Below are positions 15,350 through 23,357 of a DNA stretch of 42,014 nucleotides, in pieces (position 1 is the stretch's first letter; the number at the start of each line of letters is the position of its first letter). Origin of the DNA: DATAEU01 sp046724395 (GTDB lineage Bacteria > Actinomycetota > UBA4738 > HRBIN12). The DNA lies in contig JBKOWM010000044.1 of the NCBI GenBank assembly GCA_046724395.1, forward strand, positions 1-42,014, written 5' to 3'. Made by a program: the position numbers and the translations under genes. The notes below the pieces were generated by a model that worked only from the letters and a program-made list of their open reading frames with translations, had not been told where the DNA came from and ran no database searches.

Positions 15350-17040
15350 GCGAAGACCGCCCAGTTGTTGACGACGAGCACGATCGCGAGGAGTGAGAGG
15401 ATCAGGACCTCGATCGTCAGGATGATGCGGCGAAGACTCCACCGCTGGATGGAGATCGGCGCGCGAGGAGGCGCCAGCGCGCGGAACTGACCGATGAGGT
15501 CGCGGCCGTCCGTCTTCAACATCGTCCGAAGCTGAGTCGGACTCGCGACGCCGCGCGCCGCCGCGAACGCCTCAGCGATCTCGTCCTCCGTGAAGAACCT
15601 CAGCGCATGCCGGTAGACGCGCTCGGCGTCGGCTCGCATCGCGAGGACGAGCATCATGTTCGCCAGATCGACCGCTTGCCGCCACGGCGACGGCCTGACC
15701 TGGACGAAGAAGACGTCGATGACGAGCACCTTCCCGTCGCGCACCATGAGATTCGCCGGCTTGACGTCGCGATGCGCCAGCCCCGCATCCCACAAGCGCC
15801 GTATGATGCGAAGACCGTCCTCGATCTCCGCGTCATCGATGTCGGCATCGCCGATCTCGACGGCGCCCGCGAAGAATTCCATCGCGATCAGGTACTCGCG
15901 CTCCGGCGTGATCTCGAGGATGCCGTACGGTTCCGGCGTCGGGACGCCGGCATCGCGGAGCACGCGGAGCGCGTAATCCTCGTACTCGACGAAGCGGCGG
16001 ACCGTGCCGAACGGGGTCTCGTCCTCGAGCGCGCCGTACAGCACCGTGCGGCCGAGCTTGTACCACCGGTCGGCGCGAACATGGCCGCCGGCGTACAGCT
16101 TTGCGAACAGGTATCGCTCGGGGGCATCGTCCGTCGCCGCAACGCGGACCCGCAGCGGCGTCGATCCACCAGAGCCCTCGAGGCCGACGGGCTTGAGCTC
16201 CAGCACTTCGAGGCCGAGCTGATCGTGGATCGCCGCAACGATCGCTTCTCCGCGCCGACCGCCGACGTCGAGATGAGCGGCCTTTGCCCGCCGGTAGCTC
16301 ACGGGAAATACTTCGTTCGGCGTGAACCATCGGAACGCGACCAGCGGGATCGCGATGCCGAAGATGATGCCGAAGACGATGTCGGTTAGATGATCCACCG
16401 CCAGATACAGACGCGCCACCACCAGCGAGACGATCAGCGCACCGACGATCCATTTGCCGATCGACCGCCCACGCCCGGGCATGACCAGCGTGTACAGGAT
16501 GCCGACGAGGGTGGCGGAGAGCCCAAGCACCGGCAGCGAGGGCACCGAGTATCCGGTCCAGGGCCCGATGACCGTCACCCCGAACGGCCGCGGCCGCTGC
16601 AGACCAACCGAAAGCTGGTACCCGATCCACTCGGCCACGAAGAGACTGCCGAGGAATACGAACAGATGCCGCCACCGACGGAACGCCACCAGGGCGAGGA
16701 TCGTCGCCCATCGGAGCGGGCGGATCACCCATGGATAACCAAGACCGCCGATCCAGAGCATGACCTGCGTGAGCCACGGCGTCCGGATGCGCGCAATCGC
16801 GGCGAGTTGACGCGACTCGAACCGCTCCAGCGCCCAAAGCATCGGCTGCATGAGCGATAGACCGAAGACCGTCACGAAGAACAGCGCGACCATCCAGATC
16901 CAGAAGCGTCCGCTGCGTCCGAGCTCCCTGGGCAGCGGAGGAGGCTCGCCCGAAGGCCTGCGCCGGCGTGTGGAGCGGGCGATGCGCCGCCTGCGCTCCT
17001 CGGCGACAGCACCCACCGTTATCTCAGAAGGTGTGTCCAT
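15346..17040 (-). CDS. PAP2-like membrane domain fused to HRD-type kinase, cassette A
   Basis: 564 residues. A basic N-tail (about 1-45) is followed by a six-TM PAP2-type domain (about 46-240), then a kinase domain (about 250-525) and one C-terminal TM (540-557). In the PAP2 part the third motif survives (R210...H217...D220), the first is reduced to QRPRP without its Lys, and the PSGH motif is replaced by VPSLPV (166-171), so phosphatase activity is unlikely. The kinase part has GSGGST (289-294), LFAKLY (K314), HRDVKPAN (423-430) and VLVIDV (D442), all residues needed for phosphotransfer, in an aminoglycoside-kinase/WaaP-like style. The start ATG 17040 lies just after the stop of the binding lipoprotein (a GTG at 17052 also overlaps it). 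The stop overlaps the next lipoprotein. Confidence 0.85.
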   Translation of the reverse strand: MDTPSEITVGAVAEERRRRIARSTRRRRPSGEPPPLPRELGRSGRFWIWMVALFFVTVFGLSLMQPMLWALERFESRQLAAIARIRTPWLTQVMLWIGGLGYPWVIRPLRWATILALVAFRRWRHLFVFLGSLFVAEWIGYQLSVGLQRPRPFGVTVIGPWTGYSVPSLPVLGLSATLVGILYTLVMPGRGRSIGKWIVGALIVSLVVARLYLAVDHLTDIVFGIIFGIAIPLVAFRWFTPNEVFPVSYRRAKAAHLDVGGRRGEAIVAAIHDQLGLEVLELKPVGLEGSGGSTPLRVRVAATDDAPERYLFAKLYAGGHVRADRWYKLGRTVLYGALEDETPFGTVRRFVEYEDYALRVLRDAGVPTPEPYGILEITPEREYLIAMEFFAGAVEIGDADIDDAEIEDGLRIIRRLWDAGLAHRDVKPANLMVRDGKVLVIDVFFVQVRPSPWRQAVDLANMMLVLAMRADAERVYRHALRFFTEDEIAEAFAAARGVASPTQLRTMLKTDGRDLIGQFRALAPPRAPISIQRWSLRRIILTIEVLILSLLAIVLVVNNWAVFA

Positions 17041-17048
17041 CGCCTCGC

Positions 17049-17972
17049 TCACAGTTCGGAGACTCCGGCCGACCGGGTGTCCAGCCCGTGGGCCGCGGCC
17101 CATCCGGCCGCCACCTCGGCCGGTGACCGTCCGGCCGACACCGACTCGTTCAGGGACCGAAGGTCGCGCGTCGTCAGGCGAGCCGAGACATCGTCGATCA
17201 CGTCGACGACCCCGGCGCCGACTTGCTCGAGGACGCCGGCGGCCAATACGGGCGTAATGTTCTCCGCCGGCTGCAGCCGGCGATCGTCACGCAGCACGAC
17301 GAACCGATTTGCCGCGATCGCGCCGTCGCTCGAGAACATGAGCGCGACGTCGACCTGCCCGGACGCGAGCGCCGCGACCGTGACGGGTCCCGCCTCGTCC
17401 AGCGGGACGAAGCGGGCGAAGGAGAGTCCGTACGTCGTTCGAAGCCCCTTCAGACACAGGGGACGAGTCGAGCACTCCGGCGGACCACCGAACACGAGAT
17501 CCGAATCGACGCCGGCGAGATCCGACACATCCTCGACGCCGTGGCGCCGGGCTGTCCGCGACGTCACGACGACGGCGTTGCGGTCCTGCGCCGGCGAGGC
17601 CGTGAGAGCAACGAGTCCCCGCGCCGAGAGCGCCTCGACCAACGCCGCACGAGCACCGTCGACGCCGGGCGGCGCCGATCGTCCCGTCAGGAACTCGAGA
17701 AGACTGCCGGCGTACTCCGGGACGAGCTCCAGGAGGCCTCGTTCGAGCGCGGGCTCGACGATCTCGCGCGTTCCCACCCCGAGCCGCCGTTCGACGCGGT
17801 ACCCCGCTCTCTCGAGCGCCTGCGCGTAGATCTCGGCCAGGATCTCGCTTTCGGGGAAGTTGAACGATCCGACCGTGATGGCCTCGTCGTCCAAGACGGT
17901 CGATGGCCGCACCGAGGTGGTCGCGCACGACGCCGCCAACGCCGCCACGACGACGATCACGACCCGCTCCAT
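17049..17972 (-). CDS. OpuAC/ProX-like osmoprotectant-type binding lipoprotein, cassette A
   Basis: 307 residues from ATG 17972. A signal peptide ends in LAASC (lipobox). The mature part fits glycine-betaine/choline-type binding proteins: ITVGSFNFPESEILAEIYAQALERAGY, read as two joined pieces, then VEPALERGLLELVPEYAGSLLEFL, TASPAQDRNAVVV, FGGPPEC and a C-terminal VSARLTTRDLRSLNESV. It is paralogous to the protein at 23354-24343. No permease or ATPase gene is near; instead the PAP2-kinase and Cys-rich lipoprotein follow in one operon. A TAGCGT box lies eight bases before the ATG. An in-frame TTG at 17981 overlaps that box and is unlikely to be used. Confidence 0.87.
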   Translation of the reverse strand: MERVVIVVVAALAASCATTSVRPSTVLDDEAITVGSFNFPESEILAEIYAQALERAGYRVERRLGVGTREIVEPALERGLLELVPEYAGSLLEFLTGRSAPPGVDGARAALVEALSARGLVALTASPAQDRNAVVVTSRTARRHGVEDVSDLAGVDSDLVFGGPPECSTRPLCLKGLRTTYGLSFARFVPLDEAGPVTVAALASGQVDVALMFSSDGAIAANRFVVLRDDRRLQPAENITPVLAAGVLEQVGAGVVDVIDDVSARLTTRDLRSLNESVSAGRSPAEVAAGWAAAHGLDTRSAGVSEL

Positions 17973-17980
17973 GGTGGGCA

Positions 17981-17986
17981 ACGCTA
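17981..17986 (-). promoter_or_regulatory. -10 box TAGCGT of the cassette A operon
   Basis: Minus strand TAGCGT, eight bases before ATG 17972. Transcription would start within one or two bases of the ATG. It is the same hexamer as that before the phospholipase D gene. Confidence 0.5.
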
Positions 17987-18091
17987 CGTCGTCGCTGGAA
18001 CGGGCGCCACCGGGGGACGTCGTTCACACGCCCGCGCGGTCCCGTTCCGCTCTGCGTACCGCCCCGATGTGAACCCGTCGGCCCATCGGAG

Positions 18092-18097
18092 TAAGGT
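18092..18097 (+). promoter_or_regulatory. -10 box TAAGGT of the YbhN-like gene A (leaderless)
   Basis: TAAGGT is followed by six bases and the ATG at 18104. A GTGAAC with a 17-base spacer (18069-18074) can serve as -35. The same TAAGGT recurs before the His-rich gene at 39596. An alternative reading is that AAGG acts as a ribosome-binding site. Confidence 0.5.
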
Positions 18098-18103
18098 CAT
18101 CCG

Positions 18104-19201
18104 ATGGCGGTGGCCGAGGCGCGTGGAGCGCCGCGCAGGGCTCTCACCTGGAAGCGGATCGTCGGCTACGTGATCTCGGTCCTGATCGTGATCGCCATCT
18201 TCTGGTGGGCGATCCCGAAGTTCGCCGACTACCGCGACGTATGGGCGGCGATGAGGACCCTTACGCCGCTCGAGGCGTGGTCGCTCGTGGCCGCAACCGC
18301 GTTCAACCTCGTGACCTACTGGTGGGCGAACCAGGCGGCCCTGCCCGGCCTCGGCATCGGCAAAGCCGCGGTGCTGACGCAGACGACGACGACCGTCGCG
18401 AACACGCTTCCCGCAGGCGGCGCGATCGCCGTCGGACTGACGTACTCGATCCTGGACTCCTGGGGCTTCAGCGGCACGAGCATCGCGCTGTACGTCGGGG
18501 TAACGGGGATCTGGAACATCTTCACGAAGCTCGCGCTTCCGCTCTTGTCGCTCGTGTTCCTCGCGCTCAGCGGTCACCTGACGACGACCTACATCACGGC
18601 GGCCATTCTGGGCGTCATCGTCCTCGCCGCCGGAGTCGGGCTCTTCGCCTTGGTGTTTCGAAGCGAGGAGTTGGCGATCAAGGTAGGGGACTGGCTCGGC
18701 CGCGTCGCCTCGTGGTTCCGGCGGCTCGCGCGCAAGCCGGCAGTCACGACATGGGGCGAGGGGGCGGCACGCTTCCGGCGGGACACGATCGTCCTGGTCG
18801 AGCACCGGTGGCTCCGCCTCAGCCTGATGACCCTGCTCAGCCAGGTCGCGCTGTTCGTCGTGCTGTTGCTCTCACTTCGTGACCTCGGTGTGTCCGAGCA
18901 GGAGGTTTCGACCGCCGAGGCGTTTGCCGTATACGCGTTCTCACGCCTGCTGTCGGTCGTACCGATCACGCCGGGCGGAGTCGGGGTGATCGATCTCGGA
19001 TACATCGGCGGGCTCACGGCATTCGGCCCAGACGAGAAGGCGGCAATCGTCGCGGCCGTGCTTCTGTTTCGGGCGCTCACCTTCGGGATCCAGATCCCAA
19101 TCGGCGTGTTCACCTACGTGATCTGGCGCCTGAAGTCCGACTGGCGCCGTCCAGCCGACGCCGCGGCGCAGCGGGAACGCGCGAGCTACTTCGCCACCTG
19201 A
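18104..19201 (+). CDS. YbhN/UPF0104 (LPG-synthase TM domain) membrane protein, cassette A
   Basis: 365 residues with about eight TM segments. Hallmarks of the family (PF03706, the flippase part of MprF) are TQTTTTVANTLPAGGA (about 89-104), TGIWNIFTKLALP, and RLLSVVPITPGGVGVIDLGYIGGL near the end. There is no tRNA-dependent synthase domain, so it would move or bind a lipid rather than aminoacylate one; this is inferred from the family. It is paralogous to the product at 20094-21149. It is divergent from the binding-lipoprotein/PAP2-kinase operon with which it forms cassette A; the shared promoter region holds one -10 box on each strand. Confidence 0.9.
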   Translation: MAVAEARGAPRRALTWKRIVGYVISVLIVIAIFWWAIPKFADYRDVWAAMRTLTPLEAWSLVAATAFNLVTYWWANQAALPGLGIGKAAVLTQTTTTVANTLPAGGAIAVGLTYSILDSWGFSGTSIALYVGVTGIWNIFTKLALPLLSLVFLALSGHLTTTYITAAILGVIVLAAGVGLFALVFRSEELAIKVGDWLGRVASWFRRLARKPAVTTWGEGAARFRRDTIVLVEHRWLRLSLMTLLSQVALFVVLLLSLRDLGVSEQEVSTAEAFAVYAFSRLLSVVPITPGGVGVIDLGYIGGLTAFGPDEKAAIVAAVLLFRALTFGIQIPIGVFTYVIWRLKSDWRRPADAAAQRERASYFAT

Positions 19202-19219
19202 CGCCCGGGCGAGGACGGG

Positions 19220-20005
19220 TCATGGCGGAGCGTTCGATTCGACGCGGCCGGTGTCCGATGACGGCTCCCCGGGTTCCAGGGTGGCGTCCGGCTCCAGCGC
19301 GACGTCCTCAGCCCTCGTCGTCGGCCGGCCGAGGGCGAGATGTACGAGCGACGCCGACATGACGCCGATGGCGAACCCGCCGGCGACATCCATCGGCAGG
19401 TGCGCGCCGACGTAGATGCGAGCGAATCCGACGACGAGCGGCAGCGCGAGTAGCGCGTAGCGCCATCGCCACGTCAGGTACGGGATCGCGGCGAGCACGA
19501 GCGCGGCGCTGACGGCGGAGTGTCCCGACGGAAAGCCACCGCCGAAGGCCCTCGGGCCGTGCACCACGACGTGCGCCAGCTCGTCGAGTGGTCGACCCCG
19601 GTCCACGAGAACCTTGGCGACGCGAGCGCCCGAGTACGCAATCAGACCGGCCGCGCCGAGGGCGGTCGCCAGCCACCAGCGCTGGGCGAGCGCCGCGAGC
19701 ACGGCGGTGACCGGAACGGCGGCGAGCGCGCCAAGCTGCATCGGCACGATCACCATCGGGTAGATCGCGCCGGGAAGCTCGTTGATCGCACGGAAGATCG
19801 AGACTTCCAGCGGGCCTACGTCTCCGGACGCGGCAAGCGCCCACGTGACGGAAAGGACGGCCGTCCCGGCGGCGAACAGCACGATGTCGATCGGCCTGCG
19901 GACCGGCGGCCGGGCGATGACGGGTTGGCCCGAGGCGGTGACGACGATCTCGCCGTCGGTTTTGGCGTCCCCGGGGGCGGCCTCTGTCGGGTCGTGCTCA
20001 TCCAC
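19220..20005 (-). CDS. PAP2-family phosphatase, stand-alone, all motifs present
   Basis: 261 residues with six TM segments. All three PAP2 motifs are complete: KVLVDRGRP (K131...R138 P139), FPSGHS (P159 S160 G161 H162) and ARIYVGAHLPMD (R196, H202, D206). It should be an active membrane lipid phosphatase (phosphatidic acid, prenyl pyrophosphate or similar). The first about 35 residues and the last about 35 are polar. It lies between the two cassettes, convergent with YbhN-like A and divergent from YbhN-like B, and may supply the phosphatase step that the kinase fusions have lost. The GTG start at 20005 directly follows a GTGACGTCAC palindrome. Confidence 0.92.
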   Translation of the reverse strand: MDEHDPTEAAPGDAKTDGEIVVTASGQPVIARPPVRRPIDIVLFAAGTAVLSVTWALAASGDVGPLEVSIFRAINELPGAIYPMVIVPMQLGALAAVPVTAVLAALAQRWWLATALGAAGLIAYSGARVAKVLVDRGRPLDELAHVVVHGPRAFGGGFPSGHSAVSAALVLAAIPYLTWRWRYALLALPLVVGFARIYVGAHLPMDVAGGFAIGVMSASLVHLALGRPTTRAEDVALEPDATLEPGEPSSDTGRVESNAPP

Positions 20006-20015
20006 GTGACGTCAC
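20006..20015. promoter_or_regulatory. 10-base palindrome next to the PAP2 start
   Basis: GTGACGTCAC is a perfect inverted repeat lying directly 5' of the PAP2 GTG start, in the region shared with the divergent YbhN-like B gene. It could be an operator, but a 10-base palindrome is expected by chance now and then. Confidence 0.25.
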
Positions 20016-20040
20016 TCGTTTCGTTCCGAGCCTGTCCGGA

Positions 20041-20046
20041 TACCTT
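20041..20046 (+). promoter_or_regulatory. Possible -10 box TACCTT of the cassette B operon
   Basis: TACCTT fits TANNNT and would start transcription near 20052, leaving a leader of about 40 bases with a GGGGGAGG ribosome-binding site before the TTG at 20094. No convincing -35 is seen. Confidence 0.3.
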
Positions 20047-20093
20047 CGGCGCGCCGATGCCGCATGCCGTCAGCGGGGACGGGGGAGGCCGAG

Positions 20094-21149
20094 TTGAATC
20101 GCGCGAAGCTGTGGCAGTGGGGGCGTGTGTTGCTCGCGGTCCTCGTCGTCGCCGCCATCTTCTTCGCGATCATCCCCCGCATCGCAACGTACTCGGCCGT
20201 TTGGCGCACGCTCTCATCCCTGACCGTCCCGCAGCTCGGGTTCGTCATCGGGGTGGCGCTCGTCAACATCTTCACCTATTGGCTGCAATCCGTTGCGGCG
20301 ATGCCGGGCCTGACCTTGCCGCAGGCCGCCGTCGTGACCCAGACGACCACGACGATCGCGAACACGCTCCCCGGCGGCGGCGCCGTCGCCGTCGGTGTGG
20401 GCTTCGCGCTGTTTCGGTCCTGGGGATTCACCGAGTCGCAGGTCGCGCTGTATACCCTCGTCACGGGGGTCTGGAACGTGTTCATCAAGCTCGGGCTCCC
20501 CGTCGTCGCCCTCGCGCTGCTCGCACTCGAGGGCGGCACGACGACATCGCTCGCGACCGCGTCGGTTGTCGGCGTCCTCACGCTCGTCGGCGCGATCGTT
20601 CTGTTCGCCCTCGCGCTCAGCAGAGAGAGCCATGCGCGCGCGATCGGCCATGTCCTCGAGCGCGTCGCCACCGCGGTCCTCCGCCCATTCCGGCGGCCGC
20701 CGGTGAAGGGAATCCCCGACCGGGCCGTTCGCTTCCGTCGCGAGACGATCGAGCTGGTGCGTCGCCGATGGGCGGCGCTCACGCTCGCGACGGTCGTGAG
20801 CCACCTTTCGCTGTATCTCGTGCTGCTCGTCTGCCTGCGCGTCCTCGGCGTCTCGCAGTCCGAGGTTTCCTGGATCGAGGCTCTCGGCGTATTCGCGTTC
20901 GGTCGGCTGGTGACGGCGCTGCCGATTACGCCGGGGGGCCTGGGCGTCGTGGAGCTTACGTACATCGGTGGCCTCGTCGCCGCGGGCGGCGATCGGACCG
21001 ACGTCGTGGCGGCGGTGCTCCTGTTCCGCGGTCTGACGTACGCCCTGCAGATTCCGCTGGGCGCGGTGGCCTACCCCTTCGCCGCGCGGGTCGGCCGCGA
21101 CGCCGATCGGCGTCGTCGGCCTCGGCGCGCGAGCCTTGCGGAGGGATGA
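20094..21149 (+). CDS. YbhN/UPF0104 (LPG-synthase TM domain) membrane protein, cassette B
   Basis: 351 residues from a TTG start chosen because GGGGGAGG (20081-20088) lies five bases upstream; an in-frame ATG at 20064 lacks such a site. Same fold and motifs as the product at 18104-19201: TQTTTTIANTLPGGGA, TGVWNVFIKLGLP, and RLVTALPITPGGLGVVELTYIGGL. About eight TM segments and a basic C-terminal tail. As with its paralogue, a lipid-translocating or lipid-binding role is inferred from the MprF flippase domain. The stop lies one base before the TTG of the PAP2-kinase gene, so this copy heads an operon YbhN - PAP2-kinase - Cys-rich lipoprotein. Confidence 0.9.
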   Translation: MNRAKLWQWGRVLLAVLVVAAIFFAIIPRIATYSAVWRTLSSLTVPQLGFVIGVALVNIFTYWLQSVAAMPGLTLPQAAVVTQTTTTIANTLPGGGAVAVGVGFALFRSWGFTESQVALYTLVTGVWNVFIKLGLPVVALALLALEGGTTTSLATASVVGVLTLVGAIVLFALALSRESHARAIGHVLERVATAVLRPFRRPPVKGIPDRAVRFRRETIELVRRRWAALTLATVVSHLSLYLVLLVCLRVLGVSQSEVSWIEALGVFAFGRLVTALPITPGGLGVVELTYIGGLVAAGGDRTDVVAAVLLFRGLTYALQIPLGAVAYPFAARVGRDADRRRRPRRASLAEG

Positions 21150-21150
21150 G

Positions 21151-22866
21151 TTGGCCACTGAGGACACGACGCAGCGGCCGCAGCTGACCGACGTCGCAGA
21201 GGACGACGAGGCGACGCTCGGGCTGCGCGGCCGTCGTCGGCCGGCTGGGCAGCTGCCGTATCCGTACTCCCTGGAGCCGAGTGGATGGGTTTGGGTGGGG
21301 CTGGCCGCCGTGCCGGTCATCGTGTGGCTGTGGTACGTCGCGACCGGGACGTTCCCACCCGGCGTCGTGTGGTTCGACGCGACGGTCCTGTCGGCCGCGC
21401 TTCGCGTTCGTACGCCGACGTTCACCTCGTTCGCCCGCGTTGTCGCCCTTCTCGGTGCCGCCCCGACGATCCTCTTCCTGCGGTGGGGAACGATCCTGGT
21501 GCTCGCCGCCTTCCGCCGCGGCCGGCACCTTGCGACCTTCGTCGGCGTGGTGCTCGGCGTGCGCTTGCTCGTCATCCTGCTCGTGCAGGTCGTCGGACGG
21601 CCGCGGCCGTGGGGCGTCGGATACCTCATCGACTGGTCCGGTTTCGCCCATCCCTCGGCGGTCGTTGCGGCGTTTTCCGCCGCCGTCGTCGGGCTCGTGT
21701 TCTCCCTGGTCCCAGCAGAGCGCCGGCGCTGGGCATGGATCGCGGCGACCGCGGCGATCGTGGCGCTCGTCGCAGCGCGGGTGTACGCGGGCGTGGATCA
21801 CCCGTCGGACGGAATCCTCGCGGCGATCCTCGCGACGGCGATCGCTGTCGTCGCGATGCGCATCTACTGCCCGGACGAGATCTTCCCCGTGGTGTACCGG
21901 CGACGCAAGGGCGCGCACCTGGACCTGGAGGGCGAGCGCGGCGACCGTCTGCGCGCGGCACTTCGAGAGCAGGTCGACCTCCAGGTCGAAGACATCGAGC
22001 CGTTCGGGCTGGAGGGGTCTGGCGGTTCGACGCCGCTCCGGATCCGAGGGCGGGCGCTGGACGAGCGGGACCGCCCGGGCGAGGAGGTGACGCTGTTCGG
22101 CAAGCTGTACTCAGCGTCGCACCTTCGGGCCGATCGATGGATCAAGGTGTGGCGCACGATCGTGTACGGCGCGCTCGAGGACGAAGCGGCGTTCAACTCG
22201 GTTCGTCAGCTCGTCGAGTACGAGGACTACATGCTGCGAGTGATGAACGACGGCGGCGTACCGACCGTCGAACCGCGCGGGATCGTCGAGGTCATCACCG
22301 ACCGCGAGTACCTGATCCTCATGACGTTCCTCGGCGGAGCCGACGAGGCGGACGAGGCACCCGCCGTTGACGATCGCATGATCGAAAGCGGGCTGGAGCT
22401 CATCCAAACGCTCTGGAGCCACGGCTTGGCGCACCGTGACATCAAGCCCGCGAACGTTCTGGTCAAACACGATCGGGTCCATGTGATCGATGTCGCGTTC
22501 GGGCAGATCCGGCCGTCCGGCTGGCGTCAGGCAGTCGACCTCGCAAACATGATGCTCGTCCTCGCGCTCGCCTCGGACGCGGAACGCGTTCATGGCGTCG
22601 CGCGCCGTCGATTCACCGCCGAGGAGCTCGGCGAGGCGTTCGCCGCGACCCGCGGCGTGACGATACCTCGCGGGCTGCGGTCGAAGCTCAAGGAGGACGG
22701 CCGCGATCTCCTGGAGCAATTCCGGCGGCTCGTCCCGGAGCACGACCCGATCGGCGTCCAGCGATGGGACGTGCGGCGCGTCGCCGTCACAGTCCGCACG
22801 GTGGTGCTCGCGCTCGCTCTTGCGGGGCTCGTCCTCGTCAATCTCGCCAACCCGTCCTCGCCGTGA
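21151..22866 (+). CDS. PAP2-like membrane domain fused to HRD-type kinase, cassette B
   Basis: 571 residues from TTG 21151, chosen for the GGAGGG five bases upstream (21140-21145). It aligns with the cassette A fusion almost without gaps up to residue 250. The PAP2 part has GRPRP (149-153, no Lys), HPSAVV (167-172) where PSGH is expected, and R210...H217...D220. The kinase part has GSGGST (289-294), LFGKLY (K318), LVEYEDY, HRDIKPAN (428-435) and VHVIDV (D447); one TM follows near 548-566. So the lipid-phosphatase centre is again broken while the kinase centre is intact. The stop TGA overlaps the GTG of the next lipoprotein gene as GTGA, exactly as in cassette A. Confidence 0.87.
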   Translation: MATEDTTQRPQLTDVAEDDEATLGLRGRRRPAGQLPYPYSLEPSGWVWVGLAAVPVIVWLWYVATGTFPPGVVWFDATVLSAALRVRTPTFTSFARVVALLGAAPTILFLRWGTILVLAAFRRGRHLATFVGVVLGVRLLVILLVQVVGRPRPWGVGYLIDWSGFAHPSAVVAAFSAAVVGLVFSLVPAERRRWAWIAATAAIVALVAARVYAGVDHPSDGILAAILATAIAVVAMRIYCPDEIFPVVYRRRKGAHLDLEGERGDRLRAALREQVDLQVEDIEPFGLEGSGGSTPLRIRGRALDERDRPGEEVTLFGKLYSASHLRADRWIKVWRTIVYGALEDEAAFNSVRQLVEYEDYMLRVMNDGGVPTVEPRGIVEVITDREYLILMTFLGGADEADEAPAVDDRMIESGLELIQTLWSHGLAHRDIKPANVLVKHDRVHVIDVAFGQIRPSGWRQAVDLANMMLVLALASDAERVHGVARRRFTAEELGEAFAATRGVTIPRGLRSKLKEDGRDLLEQFRRLVPEHDPIGVQRWDVRRVAVTVRTVVLALALAGLVLVNLANPSSP

Positions 22867-23357
22867 GCCGCCGTTCCGCCGTCGCGCTGGCGTCCCTCGC
22901 CCTGACGGCGGCGTCGTGCTCGATGATCTACCGCCATCAGCACCCGGTCTGTGGCCCTCGGCCCGCGACCCGCTTGATCGCCGAGTCGGTTCCCGGTGCG
23001 GCCCTCGTCCCGTGCGTGCGTTCACTCCCGATCGGGTGGAGCTTCGCCGGATTCGAGGCGAGCGACGGAACCGGGACGTTCTGGCTCAACTCCGAGACCG
23101 GTGGCGAGCACGCGGCGGAGGTCACCCTGGTTGCGAACTGCCGTCCCCGGGGACGAGAGCGGCCCGGCGGGACGCAGGGAGCACGCCGGTACGTCGATGT
23201 CCTGCGGGGCGTGCCGTACCACGCCGTGTGGACGGAGACGTTCCCGGGGGGATGCGTTCGGTACCTGCTCACCTTCCAGACGGGGGCGCGCACCGACCGC
23301 CTGCTGAGCCAGCTCGAGCACGGTCTTTCGCTGATCCCCCGCCGGCTCCTCGGCTAG
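22863..23357 (+). CDS. Cys-rich lipoprotein, cassette B
   Basis: 164 residues from a GTG overlapping the PAP2-kinase stop (GTGA). The signal ALASLALTAASC ends at lipobox Cys19. Mature Cys30, 51, 93 and 131 match Cys29, 53, 95 and 137 of the cassette A paralogue, within PCVRSLPIGW, LVANC and GGCVRYLL. The C-terminal extension with two further Cys seen in copy A is absent. Family unknown. The gene ends in a CTAG that also encodes the stop of the convergent binding-lipoprotein gene, so the two transcripts must overlap. Confidence 0.8.
   Translation: MSRRSAVALASLALTAASCSMIYRHQHPVCGPRPATRLIAESVPGAALVPCVRSLPIGWSFAGFEASDGTGTFWLNSETGGEHAAEVTLVANCRPRGRERPGGTQGARRYVDVLRGVPYHAVWTETFPGGCVRYLLTFQTGARTDRLLSQLEHGLSLIPRRLLG

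Noticed and set aside
19520..21187. 555-codon plus-strand open frame across PAP2 and YbhN-like B
   Set aside because: Covers two real genes in another frame, is Arg-rich and has no domain; PAP2 and YbhN motifs are unambiguous on the other frames.
20214..21629. 471-codon minus-strand open frame
   Set aside because: Antisense to YbhN-like B and the PAP2-kinase fusion; composition of a shadow frame.
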